Shown: positions 41,935 through 50,580 of the stretch, piece after piece
Numbering within the stretch: position 1 is the stretch's first letter
How the letters are laid out: each line of letters begins with the position of its first letter
Source: Treponema sp.
Lineage (GTDB): Bacteria > Spirochaetota > Spirochaetia > Treponematales > Treponemataceae
NCBI GenBank assembly: GCA_017550685.1
Contig: JAFZOJ010000078.1
Coordinates: forward strand, 1 to 64,000
DNA: 64,000 nt
Direction of reading: 5' to 3'
Program-made: the position numbers and the translations under genes
The notes under the pieces: generated by a model
Database searches by the model: none
Told to the model about the DNA's origin: nothing
The model's input: only the letters and a program-made list of their open reading frames with translations

Positions 41935-44001
41935 CTATCTGTTATTCTGATTGTTCTGCTGTCTCGTAAAGTTATTGATAGTATTCTGCTGGTTTTCAAG
42001 ATTGCTCAAGGAACCCTGCATGGTACTGTATTTTTGTCTAAGTTCGGCTTCTTTTTTATCCATCTGATCTTCAAGCTTTGTAATTCTTGTTTCAGAGCTT
42101 TTGATTTTAGAATCCAGTGTAGAAGTTTTTAATGCAAGGATTCCACCGGTCTGTGTATAAGCCGTAATCTGTTTGTCCAGTCTGAATGCAATTCCGTCAT
42201 CAATAATAAGGTCGCCGTCTGTGTCGTAACCAAACAGATCTTTAATTTCGTTTATGTGATTTTCAAGTGCGGCATCAAGCTTCTTTTCGTCAATTTCAAG
42301 ATAACCGCGTAGTCTGCTTGCAGAATAACTTCCTGTAAAGCCCGAAGCATTTGTTGAGATACCAAGTGTGGATAGGGTAGTAACCTCTGTGTTTTCGGTA
42401 AACCTGTAGTTTGAAGAAAGTATAGTCTGCATATTGCTTTTGATGTTTGAAAGAGAAGAATCTGTCTGGAACATTCCAAGCTGCTTGGTCAGTTTTTCTT
42501 TTTCGTCATCAGAAAGATAATCAAGTTCATTTACAATATCAGGCTTGTTCTGCGAAAGTACATTAAGCTTGGCAACTGCCTGGTTATATTTTCCGACAAA
42601 TTCTATAAGTGCATTTTTAGAAGCTTCTTTATCTACCTTTACGTTGATGGTCGCTGTCTTTTCTGTTTTGTCGTGTACGTTCAAAGTGATTTCAGGAACA
42701 ACATCATCAATTTCGTTAGTAGGGCGGGTGATTGTAATGCCTTCGTATTTGATGATTGCGTCACCTGCTTCGGCAACTGCATGGTTCGGAGAGTATCCAA
42801 GATTTGCGTTTGCATCGTAAGCATTAAACTCAGAAACTTCCAGAGAATAAGAGGTGTTTGCGTTACGTACAGAAATTGAACTGATTCCCTTGTAGTCTGA
42901 AACACTCAGATCTATGCTGACTTCGTTTCCAGAAAGAATATCCGGTGTAGAAATTACGCGTTCTGTTCCGTCAGAAAAAACTGCGTAGAAAATGTTTTTA
43001 TCTGTTACCGGGCTTAACGGTTCCGGCTTTACAGTTGATTTAGGAAGCAGAGTATCCGAGGTAGCATTCTTAATTGAAATGCCGCCAAACTCTGCATAAA
43101 AGCCGTCAGGAATTTCCGGTTCTGCGGCAGTTTCGTTTAATGCCTGTGTTATGTCTGTAAGTCCTGTTGCACGAACCTTAAAGGCAATGTGCATGTTCTG
43201 ATTATTTTTTACAGAATCTGGAATGCTTACTTCATAACCACCGCGCGGCTGAACGGTAACCTTGCCGTCTGATACAGTAGTGCGGGTGAGTGACATTTCG
43301 GGCATGCGTGTCTGCTTGCCCTGTTCTTTATATGTAAGCTGTTTTATTTCAGCGGTTTTTGCACCGAAAGAAGAAGTGCTGCTTTTTACCGGAGAAATCA
43401 TTCCGGTTTCTATGGCAAAATCCTTGGCAGCGCCTTCGAAGATAAGTTTGTTTTCTTTACCTGTAGAAAGGGACTCAATAAGAAGTGTCTTTTTTCCTGC
43501 ACTGGCACCTACCAGCATTGATTTTACAATACCGTTACTGCGCTTATTTATTGCTGCAGAAAAATCCTTTAAGCTTCCGCCCTTCCAGTTGACTGTCAGT
43601 TGTTTTTCTCCAACCTTGTAAGTATAAACTCCTGCAGGTACTTTGTAGTCAGAAGAAAGTTCATCTGACAAAAAACGATCTGCAGTTGCAGGTTGAATTA
43701 CGTCTACTTTAAACGACTGAATATCTGCACCACGATTTGCCGTTGCAGTTATAGCGTTTTCGTCTGTTGAGGTTGTTAATTTATTGTTAAACGGATTTTC
43801 GTAAGAATAAAGAGTTTTTGTACTGTCACGAAGAGATGTTAATTGTGTGTTTACTTCACGCCAGGCCGTTTGTTGGGACTTATACTCATCGAGCTGATTC
43901 TGCTCCCTTGTCAGCGGAATCCGCTCGATTTGCATAAGTTTTTCCACAGTATCATTTGTATTATATGTATCTGTGACGCCTGGTATACTTAATCCGGCCA
44001 T
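41935..44001 (-). CDS. fliD: Flagellar filament cap protein FliD
   Basis: Caps the filament and helps flagellin polymerise. The 688 residues begin MAGLSIPGVTDTYNTNDTVEKLMQIERIPLTREQNQLDEYKSQQTAWREVNTQL, where the N-terminal D0/D1 motif 'I..L...E..P......' is clear. Middle domains are variable. The C-terminal part has NVKVDKEASKNALIEFVGKYNQAVAKLNVL, LGISTNASGFTGSYSASRLRGYLEIDEKKLDAAL and an Asn/Gln-rich tail (NNFTRQQNNQNNR). No good ribosome site is visible. It lies 42 bp after flaG. Confidence 0.94.
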   Translation of the reverse strand: MAGLSIPGVTDTYNTNDTVEKLMQIERIPLTREQNQLDEYKSQQTAWREVNTQLTSLRDSTKTLYSYENPFNNKLTTSTDENAITATANRGADIQSFKVDVIQPATADRFLSDELSSDYKVPAGVYTYKVGEKQLTVNWKGGSLKDFSAAINKRSNGIVKSMLVGASAGKKTLLIESLSTGKENKLIFEGAAKDFAIETGMISPVKSSTSSFGAKTAEIKQLTYKEQGKQTRMPEMSLTRTTVSDGKVTVQPRGGYEVSIPDSVKNNQNMHIAFKVRATGLTDITQALNETAAEPEIPDGFYAEFGGISIKNATSDTLLPKSTVKPEPLSPVTDKNIFYAVFSDGTERVISTPDILSGNEVSIDLSVSDYKGISSISVRNANTSYSLEVSEFNAYDANANLGYSPNHAVAEAGDAIIKYEGITITRPTNEIDDVVPEITLNVHDKTEKTATINVKVDKEASKNALIEFVGKYNQAVAKLNVLSQNKPDIVNELDYLSDDEKEKLTKQLGMFQTDSSLSNIKSNMQTILSSNYRFTENTEVTTLSTLGISTNASGFTGSYSASRLRGYLEIDEKKLDAALENHINEIKDLFGYDTDGDLIIDDGIAFRLDKQITAYTQTGGILALKTSTLDSKIKSSETRITKLEDQMDKKEAELRQKYSTMQGSLSNLENQQNTINNFTRQQNNQNNR

Positions 44002-44042
44002 AATCTAACGCTCAGAAAAATACTTTATTAAAAAACGACTTG

Positions 44043-44426
44043 CTAGACTTTTCGGTCAAATAAGTTGCCTATGGCCTTGCGAAGTCTGAGCTTTAATTTC
44101 TGTATGTCTTCCGATGGAATCTCCTTTAATACCTGATTGGTATTGGAATCTACTACGCGTACGACAACAGCACCCAGCTCTTTGTTTACGTTGAACTGAA
44201 GTTTCCTTCCGTCCACCATTTCGTACATTTTCTGAAGCTGCTGTGAATCTTCCTTGATTTCAGCAAGATTCTGTTCAATGTTCTGTGCAACCTGTGCTCC
44301 GTTAGGAGTCATAAGTTCCACTGCCTGTTTTGCAACAGCGCTTTTTTGAACTGTAACAGCAGATGAGTAGAGAGACTGGCCATCCATTGCCGTATGAATA
44401 ACAGCGTTTGTGCTTATTGTATTCAT
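44043..44426 (-). CDS. flaG: FlaG family protein
   Basis: 127 residues from ATG 44426. The C-terminal half carries the FlaG pattern: YEMVDGRKLQFNVNKELGAVVVRVVDSNTNQVLKEIPSEDIQKLKLRLR. FlaG proteins affect filament length in other bacteria. The ATG is preceded by AAGGAGGAG at 4-5 bp; an earlier in-frame start (44474) lacks a site. It lies between flaB and fliD, the usual order. Confidence 0.9.
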   Translation of the reverse strand: MNTISTNAVIHTAMDGQSLYSSAVTVQKSAVAKQAVELMTPNGAQVAQNIEQNLAEIKEDSQQLQKMYEMVDGRKLQFNVNKELGAVVVRVVDSNTNQVLKEIPSEDIQKLKLRLRKAIGNLFDRKV

Positions 44427-44491
44427 GGCTCTCCTCCTTGTATTATACAAACCCAATAAATGAGTTTGTTTCATCCTTGAAAATTATAACC

Positions 44492-44565
44492 GGAAGGGGG
44501 GCGCACCCCTTCCAATTATAAACTTTAACGTCAAAAAAATGACATCCAGTTATTTCTTTGACGTT
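44492..44565 (-). terminator. Two hairpins after flaB (44571-45419)
   Basis: Minus strand: AACGTCAAA with TTTGACGTT (44557-44565 and 44527-44535), then a GC-rich stem GGAAGGGG with CCCCTTCC (44506-44513 and 44492-44499) followed by a weak T-rich stretch. Likely 3'-end protection or partial termination of the flagellin mRNA before flaG. Confidence 0.45.
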
Positions 44566-44570
44566 AGAAA

Positions 44571-45419
44571 CTACTGCAGAAGTGCAAGTACAGTCTGTGA
44601 CTGTGAGTTTGCCTGTGCAAGCATTGCAGTACCAGCTTGTGTGAGAATCTGGTTCTTTGTGAATTCAACCATCTCTGAAGCCATATCTGTATCACGGATA
44701 CGAGATTCAGAAGCCTGGGTGTTTTCAGCAGCAACATTTACACCTTTAGCAGCCATTTCGAATCTGTTCTGATAAGCACCAAGGTCAGCGCGCTGTTTGT
44801 TGACAACTTTCAAAGCTTCATCAACAGTGCCCAATACCATGTTTGCTTCATCAGGACTAGCAATAGTAATCTGTTCATCGCCACCCTGAGCGCCCTTAAG
44901 ACCTAAAGCCTGGGCTGTCATAGTACCAATGAAGACTCTTGTGTTCTGGTCCATGTTTGCACCAACCTGGAATTGCATTACGCTGCCACCAGCTTCTGCA
45001 AAACGTCCGGTCAGCATATTCATACCGTTGAACTGAGCAACGCTAGCAATGCGGTCAACTTCAGCAACGAGCTGTGAAACTTCTACCTGAATCTGCATGC
45101 GATCTTCATCGCTGTAGATACCGTTAGCAGACTGTACAGCAAGTTCACGAACACGCTGAAGAATATCTGTTGTTTCTCCAAGATATCCCTCTGTAGTCTG
45201 AATGAAAGAAACAGCATTTGTGATGTTCTTACTAGCCTGGTTAAGTCCGCGGATTTGGCTGCGCATCTTTTCTGATACAGCAAGTCCTGATGCATCGTCT
45301 CCGGCGCGATTGATGCGTTCACCAGAAGAGAGTTTCTCCATATTCTTCATGATTGAATCATTAGAAATGTTCAATACACGATCTGTATAGAGCGAACTCA
45401 TGTTGTGATTAATAATCAT
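44571..45419 (-). CDS. flaB: Flagellin core protein FlaB (copy 1)
   Basis: Core subunit of the periplasmic flagellar filament. The 282 residues begin [20 protein letters not shown] and contain [35 protein letters not shown] (D0/D1) and the C-terminal [40 protein letters not shown]. There is no D2/D3 domain, as usual for spirochaete FlaB. It lacks a cleaved signal, consistent with type III export. GGAGGG lies 7 bp before the ATG. A long leader (about 200 nt) follows a sigma-70-type promoter at 45647-45675. Confidence 0.95.
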   Translation of the reverse strand: MIINHNMSSLYTDRVLNISNDSIMKNMEKLSSGERINRAGDDASGLAVSEKMRSQIRGLNQASKNITNAVSFIQTTEGYLGETTDILQRVRELAVQSANGIYSDEDRMQIQVEVSQLVAEVDRIASVAQFNGMNMLTGRFAEAGGSVMQFQVGANMDQNTRVFIGTMTAQALGLKGAQGGDEQITIASPDEANMVLGTVDEALKVVNKQRADLGAYQNRFEMAAKGVNVAAENTQASESRIRDTDMASEMVEFTKNQILTQAGTAMLAQANSQSQTVLALLQ

Positions 45420-45646
45420 AGTTGTGCCCTCCATGTTTACTTAAAAATAAAAACTTCATGTTTTTATCCTGCAGGTGAAGGCTAATCTGGTTCTGCGCCC
45501 CCGGATTAGTTTCAGACCTGTTCAGCAGGAACAGCCGGCCCTTATATTAAGACAAGCTTAAGTAGAACCTTCTGTTTCTGCTGTCACCATACAGCCATGG
45601 AACAGCACTATTTTCAAAGAACAATATGCACTGAAATTACATATTT

Positions 45647-45675
45647 ATTGTACAATATAATTGGTGTTTTGTTAA
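45647..45675 (-). promoter_or_regulatory. Promoter of flaB copy 1
   Basis: Minus strand: TTAACA (45675-45670), 17-bp spacer, TACAAT (45652-45647). The leader to the ATG at 45419 is about 220 nt and has several potential stems, for example CTAATC with GATTAG (around 45483-45510). Confidence 0.55.
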
Positions 45676-45772
45676 GAAAAATATTCAGGAATTTAAACAC
45701 CGTGCACCTGGTCTGTATAGGATAAACCTATAACAGATTCAGGTATTGTACACTAAAGAATCATAGGGGAGG

Positions 45773-45799
45773 GCAGCGGCCCCATTAAGAAACCGCTGC
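45773..45799 (-). terminator. Stem-loop after flaB copy 2
   Basis: GCAGCGG (45799-45793, minus strand) with CCGCTGC (45779-45773), 13-nt loop, no T-run. It lies 22 bp past the flaB2 stop codon and may protect the mRNA 3' end. Confidence 0.4.
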
Positions 45800-45821
45800 T
45801 ATATATCCTCTATCACAACAA

Positions 45822-46682
45822 TTAGCGCAAGAGACTAAGAACGTTCTGGCTCTGGGTATTAGCCTGAGCGAGCATAGCTGTTCCAGCCTGCTGCAGTACA
45901 GAATTCTTAGTGAACTCTACCATCTGAGAAGCCATATCAGCATCACGGATACGTGATTCTGAAGCCTGGAGGTTCTCAGCAGAAATATCAAGACCCTTTA
46001 CAGTAAGGTCGAGACGGTTCTGGTATGCACCAAGGTCTGCACGCTGTTTGTTGATCTTCTTGAGTGCTTCATCGATTGTACCGATTGCACGGTTGGCTTC
46101 CTCAGGTGTAGCGATAGAAAGCTTCTGTTCTGTTCCGATTTCGCGGATACCAAGAGCAGTAGCAGACATAGTACCGATAAATACCTGAGTTCTCTGATCC
46201 ATGTTAGCACCAATATGGAACCACATAGAAGCAGTTACAACATTCTCACCTGTTGGGCGAGCAAAACGTCCAGTAAGCATGTTCATACCGTTGAACTGGG
46301 CAGAACTTGCAATGCGGTCTACTTCAGAAACGAGAGCAGAAACTTCTACCTGAATCTGCATGCGGTCTTCGTCGGAATAGATACCGTTAGATGACTGAAC
46401 AGCAAGTTCGCGGATACGCTGCATAAGGTCAGTTGTTTCCTGGAGGTAACCCTCTGTTGTCTGGATAAAGCTGATACCATTCTGTGCGTTCTGTGAAGCC
46501 TGATTCAAGCCTCTAATCTGACTGCGCATTTTTTCTGATACTGCAAGACCTGAAGCATCATCTCCGGCACGATTAATTCTCAAGCCTGAAGACAATTTCT
46601 CCATATCCTTGTTGAGACTGAGCCCAGTTACACCGAGCTGACGATTGGCAAACATTGCCGACATGTTGTGATTAATAACCAT
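45822..46682 (-). CDS. flaB: Flagellin core protein FlaB (copy 2)
   Basis: 286 residues, beginning [20 protein letters not shown], with [35 protein letters not shown] and the end [39 protein letters not shown]. It is a paralogue of the copy at 44571-45419; both lack central domains. The ATG at 46682 is chosen because the family start MVINHN follows and AAGGAGGA lies 6 bp upstream; a longer frame has no support. The leader carries a CsrA-type hairpin (46707-46726). A tentative sigma-28 promoter lies at 46843-46870. Confidence 0.95.
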   Translation of the reverse strand: MVINHNMSAMFANRQLGVTGLSLNKDMEKLSSGLRINRAGDDASGLAVSEKMRSQIRGLNQASQNAQNGISFIQTTEGYLQETTDLMQRIRELAVQSSNGIYSDEDRMQIQVEVSALVSEVDRIASSAQFNGMNMLTGRFARPTGENVVTASMWFHIGANMDQRTQVFIGTMSATALGIREIGTEQKLSIATPEEANRAIGTIDEALKKINKQRADLGAYQNRLDLTVKGLDISAENLQASESRIRDADMASQMVEFTKNSVLQQAGTAMLAQANTQSQNVLSLLR

Positions 46683-46687
46683 AGTAT

Positions 46688-46726
46688 TCCTCCTTGGAAT
46701 ATGTAGCAGAAGAATCCTTTCTTCTG
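46688..46726 (-). promoter_or_regulatory. Predicted CsrA-binding leader of flaB copy 2
   Basis: Minus strand: CAGAAGAA-AGGA-TTCTTCTG (46726-46707), a perfect 8-bp stem with GGA in the four-base loop, followed 11 bases later by the ribosome site AAGGAGGA (46695-46688), which holds two more GGA motifs. A GGA in a hairpin loop plus one at the ribosome site is the standard layout of CsrA-repressed leaders. FliW and CsrA are encoded at 38089-38777. Confidence 0.7.
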
Positions 46727-46842
46727 GTAGAAAAGATGCAAAAATGTGCAAATGTTTACAAGGCTACATCTACACATCTTTGCTTAAACCTCCTGAATGT
46801 TGCTTCTACGAAGTCGACACACCCATGGCGGTTCATATAAAT

Positions 46843-46870
46843 TTTCGTCACCATTAGAAAAAAACTTTAG
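46843..46870 (-). promoter_or_regulatory. Tentative sigma-28 promoter of flaB copy 2
   Basis: Minus strand: TAAA (46870-46867), 16 bp, GACGAAAA (46850-46843), six of eight matches to GCCGATAA with one base extra spacing; preceded by TC as in the flgN promoter. Confidence 0.35.
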
Positions 46871-46903
46871 AAAAAAAATTAAAAAAAAGTTGAATTTATT
46901 GGG

Positions 46904-47127
46904 AAAATGCCGGTTTCGGAGGGTATTTTCTTTAAAAAATAAAAAAATGCTCCCGCAAAGAACCGTATTTTGCTCTGCCGAGTAGACTTTGCGGTCTTCT
47001 TTGGGATTAATTAATGGTAATCAGGAAATATTATTAGGTCGGGTCGCTAACTATGCGCCGCAAAACACGAACCTTTGCTCCGCATTTTTTTAAGCTTGAA
47101 TCAAAAGGCTCCGAAACCGGCATTTTC
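46904..47127. repeat. 224-bp palindromic element with 19-bp inverted ends
   Basis: GAAAATGCCGGTTTCGGAG (46904-46922) is the exact inverse of 47109-47127. Inside, AAAAAAATGC and CTCCGCATTTTTTT-like parts form a second, imperfect pair. No sequence similarity to family A or B elements was noticed. It lies between rdgB (3' side) and flaB2 (5' side). Confidence 0.8.
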
Positions 47128-47139
47128 GAATATATGTTT

Positions 47140-47796
47140 TTATTTTAAGTTTTCTATAATTTTTTGAATAACACGGACTGCCTTACCACGATGGGAGATG
47201 GCATTTTTTTCTTCTGCTGAAATTTGTGCCACTGTTTTACCATATTGCGGCAGGAATACAATCGGGTCGTAGCCGAAGCCTCCGGTGCCGGCCTGGTTTT
47301 TGATATCGTCGATAAGGGTGCCTTCGAAGGTTTCCTGGGCTACAAAGAGGCGGTCGCCGCCGCAGTAGAGGACCATGGCGCAGGTGTAGTGGCAGGAGCG
47401 GGGGCCGTTGAGGTATGGCATGTCTGGCAGGTTGCCTGCTTTGATGGCGTCGTTGAGCTGCTGGATTAAGAAAATATTCTGTTCTTCCTGGGTAATTTTG
47501 TGGCCGTCCGGGGTTCCTTTTGGGAAGTTAGGGCCTGCATAGCGGGATGAATAAATACCTGGTGATCCTCCCAATGCGTCAACACAGATTCCTGAATCGT
47601 CCGCAATCACCGGATAATGCACTATATCATACAAAGCCTTAGCTTTTATAAGGCTGTTTTCGTAGAAAGTGGTTCCTGTTTCGTCAGGATCAAATTCAAT
47701 ACCTTCATCACCGGGAGTGACTATTTCATGTCCGGCAAGAATTTCACACATTTCTCTTTTTTTATTTTTGTTACCTGTGGCTAAATAAATCTTCAT
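47140..47796 (-). CDS. rdgB: XTP/dITP pyrophosphatase
   Basis: Hydrolyses non-canonical purine triphosphates (dITP, XTP) to keep them from DNA. The 218 residues begin MKIYLATGNKNKKREM, the family 'LATGN..K..E' start. Further motifs are ENSLIKAKALY, VIADDSGICVDALGGSPGIYSSRYAG, GYDPIVFLPQYGKTVAQISAEEKNAISHRGKAV. A start five codons upstream (47811) is possible; neither has a clear ribosome site. It is followed at once by a palindromic element. Confidence 0.93.
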   Translation of the reverse strand: MKIYLATGNKNKKREMCEILAGHEIVTPGDEGIEFDPDETGTTFYENSLIKAKALYDIVHYPVIADDSGICVDALGGSPGIYSSRYAGPNFPKGTPDGHKITQEEQNIFLIQQLNDAIKAGNLPDMPYLNGPRSCHYTCAMVLYCGGDRLFVAQETFEGTLIDDIKNQAGTGGFGYDPIVFLPQYGKTVAQISAEEKNAISHRGKAVRVIQKIIENLK

Positions 47797-47827
47797 GCTG
47801 ACATAATACATTTATGTAATAAAAAAA

Positions 47828-48820
47828 TCAAACTTTATATAGCTTTATACCAAGCTTTCGGGCAGTTGACTGATAATAAGTTACCTGCCTCGTACTAAGC
47901 CCCAGTACCTTGGCAATAATTTTGGTAGTAGGGCGTATCATGATTTTTCCTTCTTCGAGCTGATGGTTCAGAATATTCCAGTTCTGGGTGTTTTTGTTAT
48001 ACTGTTTTTTTAATGTATAGTTTTTATATTCCGGAGTATCATCATTTATCTCGTTCCATTCAATCTGACTTTTAAGCCTTTTGTGATTAAAATACGCCTT
48101 GTTCCGTCTTTGTTCCATCATGTTTTTGTGCTCAATTCTTGTTTCCATTTCTTTTTTGAGCTCCTGCACAATCTGATGAAATTTCTCATTATCAATATTA
48201 AAAAGCCCGGTTATTGCTTCTATCTGTTCTTCTGTAATGTAATAGGAAGATTTTAAGGCCAGCACCATAATGATGTTTTGAATCATAATAGGTGAAAAAT
48301 CGCTGAGCTTTTGTTTGATTTCGGATGCAAAACTGTTTTTTTCCGAAGAAATAATCTGTTTAATATGATAAGAATCTGTTTTGCAGGCAATCTGAAAATC
48401 CTTGTAGGAAATGGGCGTGTAGCGGTAGGGGACCTTGGGCATATCAAAGTCGGCATACCTTATGTTCTGATACGCTTCTACTTCATTTTCATAATTATTG
48501 ATGCATTCACTGATATTGTGATAATCGATGATGTTTTTTAGGGCTTTCTTTTTTACAAGGGAGCTGCAAAGGTTTTTAACCAGGGTATAAAGATACGAAA
48601 AGAAAGACCCGTACTCTTTCGTATAAAACTGAAAGGATTTTATACTCCGGTCAAGAAACTCTATGATCAGATCGCTGATAAAATCTTCATCATATCTGGA
48701 AAGAGCAAATAAAGGCTTGTTTCTAAGAACAAAGACAATCAGGTCTCTGGATGCCTGTTCCCAACTGATTTCTCCTGAAGTAACTTTTTCAGGAACCAAT
48801 TCTACTTCATCTCTTGTCAT
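47828..48820 (-). CDS. Divergent sigma-factor-like regulator
   Basis: 330 residues, soluble. Residues about 45-95 (DEDFISDLIIEFLDRSIKSFQFY, GSFFSYLYTLVKNLCSSLVKKKAL) resemble sigma region 2, in which an acidic helix precedes 'F..YL....+N'. The C-terminus (PTTKIIAKVLGLSTRQVTYYQSTARKLGIKLYKV) reads as a helix-turn-helix able to bind DNA, like region 4 or a resolvase-type HTH. The middle is helical, Lys/Glu/Asn-rich and unlike known sigma factors. Ribosome site AAGGAGGA. Target promoters are unknown. Confidence 0.55.
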   Translation of the reverse strand: MTRDEVELVPEKVTSGEISWEQASRDLIVFVLRNKPLFALSRYDEDFISDLIIEFLDRSIKSFQFYTKEYGSFFSYLYTLVKNLCSSLVKKKALKNIIDYHNISECINNYENEVEAYQNIRYADFDMPKVPYRYTPISYKDFQIACKTDSYHIKQIISSEKNSFASEIKQKLSDFSPIMIQNIIMVLALKSSYYITEEQIEAITGLFNIDNEKFHQIVQELKKEMETRIEHKNMMEQRRNKAYFNHKRLKSQIEWNEINDDTPEYKNYTLKKQYNKNTQNWNILNHQLEEGKIMIRPTTKIIAKVLGLSTRQVTYYQSTARKLGIKLYKV

Positions 48821-48894
48821 AAAATTCCTCCTTTGTATTAAGAGATGAATAAATTTTATGACAAGTATGGAAAATTCTCCATGAAAAAAGAAAT

Positions 48895-49887
48895 TTACAT
48901 TATTCTGGCAAATTCTTTTACTATAGAAGGGATAAGTGTTTCGATACGGCCTTCGGTGCTCATTCCGGAGGCATTTTTGTGTCCGCCGCCACCGAATTTT
49001 GCAGCAACTGCAGAAACATCTACATCATCCTTGGAACGGAAACCGCCTGTACAGGTTGTCTGAGTATCCTGACGTAAGAAAACTGCGGCCTTTACATCTT
49101 TGGTAGAAAGTAAAAGCTGATAGAGTGCATCGGAATCCCGGCCTTCGGTGCCAAGCTTGTGGGTATCGTCCATTGTTTCCCAGGTTATGATGAGTTTGCC
49201 GTTAAGGTGACGTTCTGCACGGCTCAAAAGCTGGCCCAAAAGCTTTCTGGTAGACCATGGCTTACCGTTATTGATGTCGTTATATATCTGTCTTGGATCT
49301 GCGCCATAAGAAGTAAGACGGGCAGAGGCATTAAAAACATCTGTAGAAATTTCGCTTGAGTTTAAGAATCTGAAAAAACCTGTGTCTGTGCAGATTCCAA
49401 AGAAAATGATTTCGGCAAGATCTTTTGGAAGCGGGCCTATAAGGCTTTCGTAAAACAGCTGGATAAGATAGGCTGCTGCTGGTGCGCTTCCGTTTATGTA
49501 GCCCTGTGCTCCGGGAGGCAGGTCAGAGGTTTTATGATGATCTATGATAAATGTATCAAGACCCTTAAAATCAAAATCTATGTCGCCGAGTCTAGAAAGC
49601 TCTGAACAGTCTGTAATGATAAGGCCGGTTGCCTTGCGGTCATTTTCGTCAAGAAAGTCTACGCTGTCTTGAAAAAGCTTTTCGTAGCGGATAATTTCGT
49701 GACGCTTAAAGGGACCTGCGGAAAGTAGAGTGTAGGGCTTGTTAAAATGCTTAAGAATTGCTGCAATGCCAAGGCAGGATGCAATACAATCCCCATCCGG
49801 CTCTTTGTGACCAATTATAAGAAAAGCATTATGACTATCAATAAATGATTTGAGCCGGGATGAGTCTTCTTGAGTTATTATGCTCAT
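48895..49887 (-). CDS. nrnA: DHH/DHHA1 phosphoesterase (NrnA-like)
   Basis: Probable nanoRNase/pAp phosphatase or cyclic dinucleotide phosphodiesterase. The 330 residues have GHKEPDGDC (about 27-35, DHH motif I variant of 'H..PDGDAI'), LIITDCSELSRLGDI, FIIDHHKTSD (the DHH motif), a DTGFFRF segment, and the C-terminal GGGGHKNASG (DHHA1). The short form without extra domains is typical of NrnA. The next gene downstream ends 2 bp before this start region (49890), so they form a pair. Confidence 0.88.
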   Translation of the reverse strand: MSIITQEDSSRLKSFIDSHNAFLIIGHKEPDGDCIASCLGIAAILKHFNKPYTLLSAGPFKRHEIIRYEKLFQDSVDFLDENDRKATGLIITDCSELSRLGDIDFDFKGLDTFIIDHHKTSDLPPGAQGYINGSAPAAAYLIQLFYESLIGPLPKDLAEIIFFGICTDTGFFRFLNSSEISTDVFNASARLTSYGADPRQIYNDINNGKPWSTRKLLGQLLSRAERHLNGKLIITWETMDDTHKLGTEGRDSDALYQLLLSTKDVKAAVFLRQDTQTTCTGGFRSKDDVDVSAVAAKFGGGGHKNASGMSTEGRIETLIPSIVKEFARIM

Positions 49888-49889
49888 TG

Positions 49890-50330
49890 TTATAAATCTA
49901 ATTCTTCAAGAGTTTCTTTATCTGCACCTTCAAAGTGCTTGTCGCTGGATACTACGCCCCAGAGGTTGTTGTTTTTCTTCATAGGAATGGAAAGAATTAC
50001 CTTGTAGAATTCTCCACCTTTTTTAACAACTGTGATAAAAGAATCTCCCGGATTTTTGATATTACGGAATTTAAGTTTTCTTGGTGTATCTTTTTTGAAT
50101 TGAGTCCATGATTTAGGAATTACTGTTGTAGCAGTTCCTGCATATTTCTTCTGATATATAATAACATAATATTCTTTTGCTTCCAGTACCTTAAGAACAG
50201 GAGCTGTAACGTAAGTAAAGTCGCTCCATTTTGATTCATCCTTTGGATGTGAAAGGTCTGCATTTTCTGCAAAAAGAGCAGAGCAGGTAAAAAGGCTGAA
50301 AAGTATTGTTATTAAAAATATTTTTTTCAT
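49890..50330 (-). CDS. Exported protein of unknown function
   Basis: 146 residues. MKKIFLITILFSLFTCSALFAEN is a signal peptide with cleavage expected after ALFA (about residue 21), although a cysteine within the hydrophobic part (FTCSA) offers a lipobox-like alternative. The mature part is small, basic and beta-rich (YYVIIYQKKYAGTATTVIPKSW; SFITVVKKGGEFYKVILSIPM). I do not recognise the family. AGGAG lies 8 bp before the ATG at 50330. Confidence 0.7.
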   Translation of the reverse strand: MKKIFLITILFSLFTCSALFAENADLSHPKDESKWSDFTYVTAPVLKVLEAKEYYVIIYQKKYAGTATTVIPKSWTQFKKDTPRKLKFRNIKNPGDSFITVVKKGGEFYKVILSIPMKKNNNLWGVVSSDKHFEGADKETLEELDL

Positions 50331-50403
50331 AAAAAATTTCTCCTGAATAATAATACTCAATTATAAACCTTATAATAAAATTTTACAACTAAAAAATTGC
50401 AAC

Positions 50404-50438
50404 AAAAAAAAATCCTGTTCAATTTGAACAGGATTTTT
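50404..50438 (-). terminator. Rho-independent terminator of tRNA-Met
   Basis: ATCCTGTTC-AATT-GAACAGGAT-type perfect stem with A-run and T-run on both sides, so it can act on both strands; it separates tRNA-Met from the exported-protein gene. Confidence 0.9.
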
Positions 50439-50440
50439 AG

Positions 50441-50513
50441 TAGGGATAATAGGGATCGGACCTATGACATCACGGATATGAGCCGTGTGCTCTACCAACT
50501 GAGCTATATCCCC
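50441..50513 (-). tRNA. tRNA-Met (CAU)
   Basis: Acceptor GGGGATA pairs with TATCCCT (one G-T), discriminator A. The anticodon loop CTCATAT gives CAU; the T-loop is GGTCCGATCC. No initiator features (three G-C pairs in the anticodon stem, mismatch at position 1-72) are seen, so it is an elongator; tRNA-Ile2 with lysidine is the alternative that anticodon alone cannot exclude. Confidence 0.88.
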
Positions 50514-50526
50514 ATGCAATGAACAA

Positions 50527-50555
50527 ATATTATATGAAAAAAAAATAAGTGTCAA
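50527..50555 (-). promoter_or_regulatory. Promoter of tRNA-Met
   Basis: Minus strand: perfect TTGACA (50555-50550), then AATATT at 17 bp or TATAAT at 15 bp. Confidence 0.6.
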
Positions 50556-50580
50556 TATATCATAAAAAATTAAATCATAT

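Noticed and set aside
46797-46985. 62-codon frame upstream of flaB2
   Set aside because: No ribosome site; overlaps the palindromic element and is Lys-rich because of A-runs.
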